The notes under the pieces were generated by a model, which worked only from the letters and a program-made list of their open reading frames with translations, was not told the origin of the DNA and ran no database searches. Positions 35,589 through 35,650 of a stretch of DNA of 35,650 nt are shown one piece after another; position 1 is the first letter of the stretch; every line of letters begins with the position of its first letter. Origin of the DNA: Chloroflexota bacterium (lineage in GTDB: Bacteria > Chloroflexota > Limnocylindria > Limnocylindrales > CSP1-4); the NCBI GenBank assembly GCA_004297395.1, contig SCUO01000107.1, positions 1-35,650 of the forward strand, written 5' to 3'. Made by a program: the position numbers and the translations under genes.

Positions 35589-35650
35589 ATGCTCCTCGCG
35601 ATCGACATCGGGAACTCGAATGTCACGATCGGCCGGTTCCGGAACGGGAC
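35589..35650 (+). CDS. coaX: Type III pantothenate kinase (5' end only)
   Basis: The first 20 codons read MLLAIDIGNSNVTIGRFRNG. The AIDIGNSNVTIG block is the phosphate-binding PHOSPHATE-1 motif of CoaX, which phosphorylates pantothenate in the first step of coenzyme A synthesis. The rest lies beyond the window. The spacing from a -10 box suggests a leaderless transcript. Confidence 0.88.
   Translation, partial: MLLAIDIGNSNVTIGRFRNG

Overview
The window is about 35.6 kb of very GC-rich bacterial chromosome. It is packed with housekeeping and catabolic genes and shows no phage, insertion-sequence or CRISPR signal. Base composition, a class I lysyl-tRNA synthetase, frequent GTG starts and a T-box leader of Gram-positive type suggest a Chloroflexota-like or similar high-GC soil/water bacterium. 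The taxon is an inference, not something the sequence proves.

Layout. 1-2.6 kb: trpE (minus strand, 3' end outside the window) under a tRNA-Trp T-box, divergent from a vapBC-type toxin-antitoxin pair. 2.6-7.0 kb: two permeases and the lipoprotein of a BMP-type nucleoside ABC importer, divergent from a ribokinase; no ATPase gene is present. 7.0-16.1 kb: a reductive pyrimidine-degradation island with an NCS1 permease (minus), then beta-ureidopropionase, dihydropyrimidinase, a fused PreT-PreA dihydropyrimidine dehydrogenase and a CoA-acylating semialdehyde dehydrogenase (plus). Strong hairpins lie between the plus-strand genes. The two neighbouring blocks could together take up nucleosides, use the ribose and break bases down to acetyl-CoA or propionyl-CoA. 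16.4-25.2 kb, all minus strand: UBP zinc finger, tRNA-Ser(UGA), macrodomain, serS, class I lysS, greA, argR, uppP and the proton pyrophosphatase hppA.

25.2-35.6 kb: a membrane-anchored Ig-like/beta-propeller protein (minus); lepB followed by two membrane proteins, the second related to antiporter-like NuoN subunits (plus); ndk, a TPR-like protein, an M16 peptidase and an AzgA-type purine permease (minus); a conserved-looking unknown protein; and the first codons of coaX.

The most unusual observation is at gene junctions. Between lepB and the next gene, between the two membrane proteins, and between the M16 peptidase and the TPR-like gene, the stop and start codons are joined through chains of 5- or 10-codon mini-cistrons. 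Each link is a 4-base GTGA or ATGA stop/start overlap. In the first two cases the mini-cistrons are tandem repeats of the downstream gene's own start region, with unit lengths of 14 and 29 bases (both 3n-1), which is the length class that keeps the overlap phase. Several single genes also appear to have nearly leaderless transcripts.
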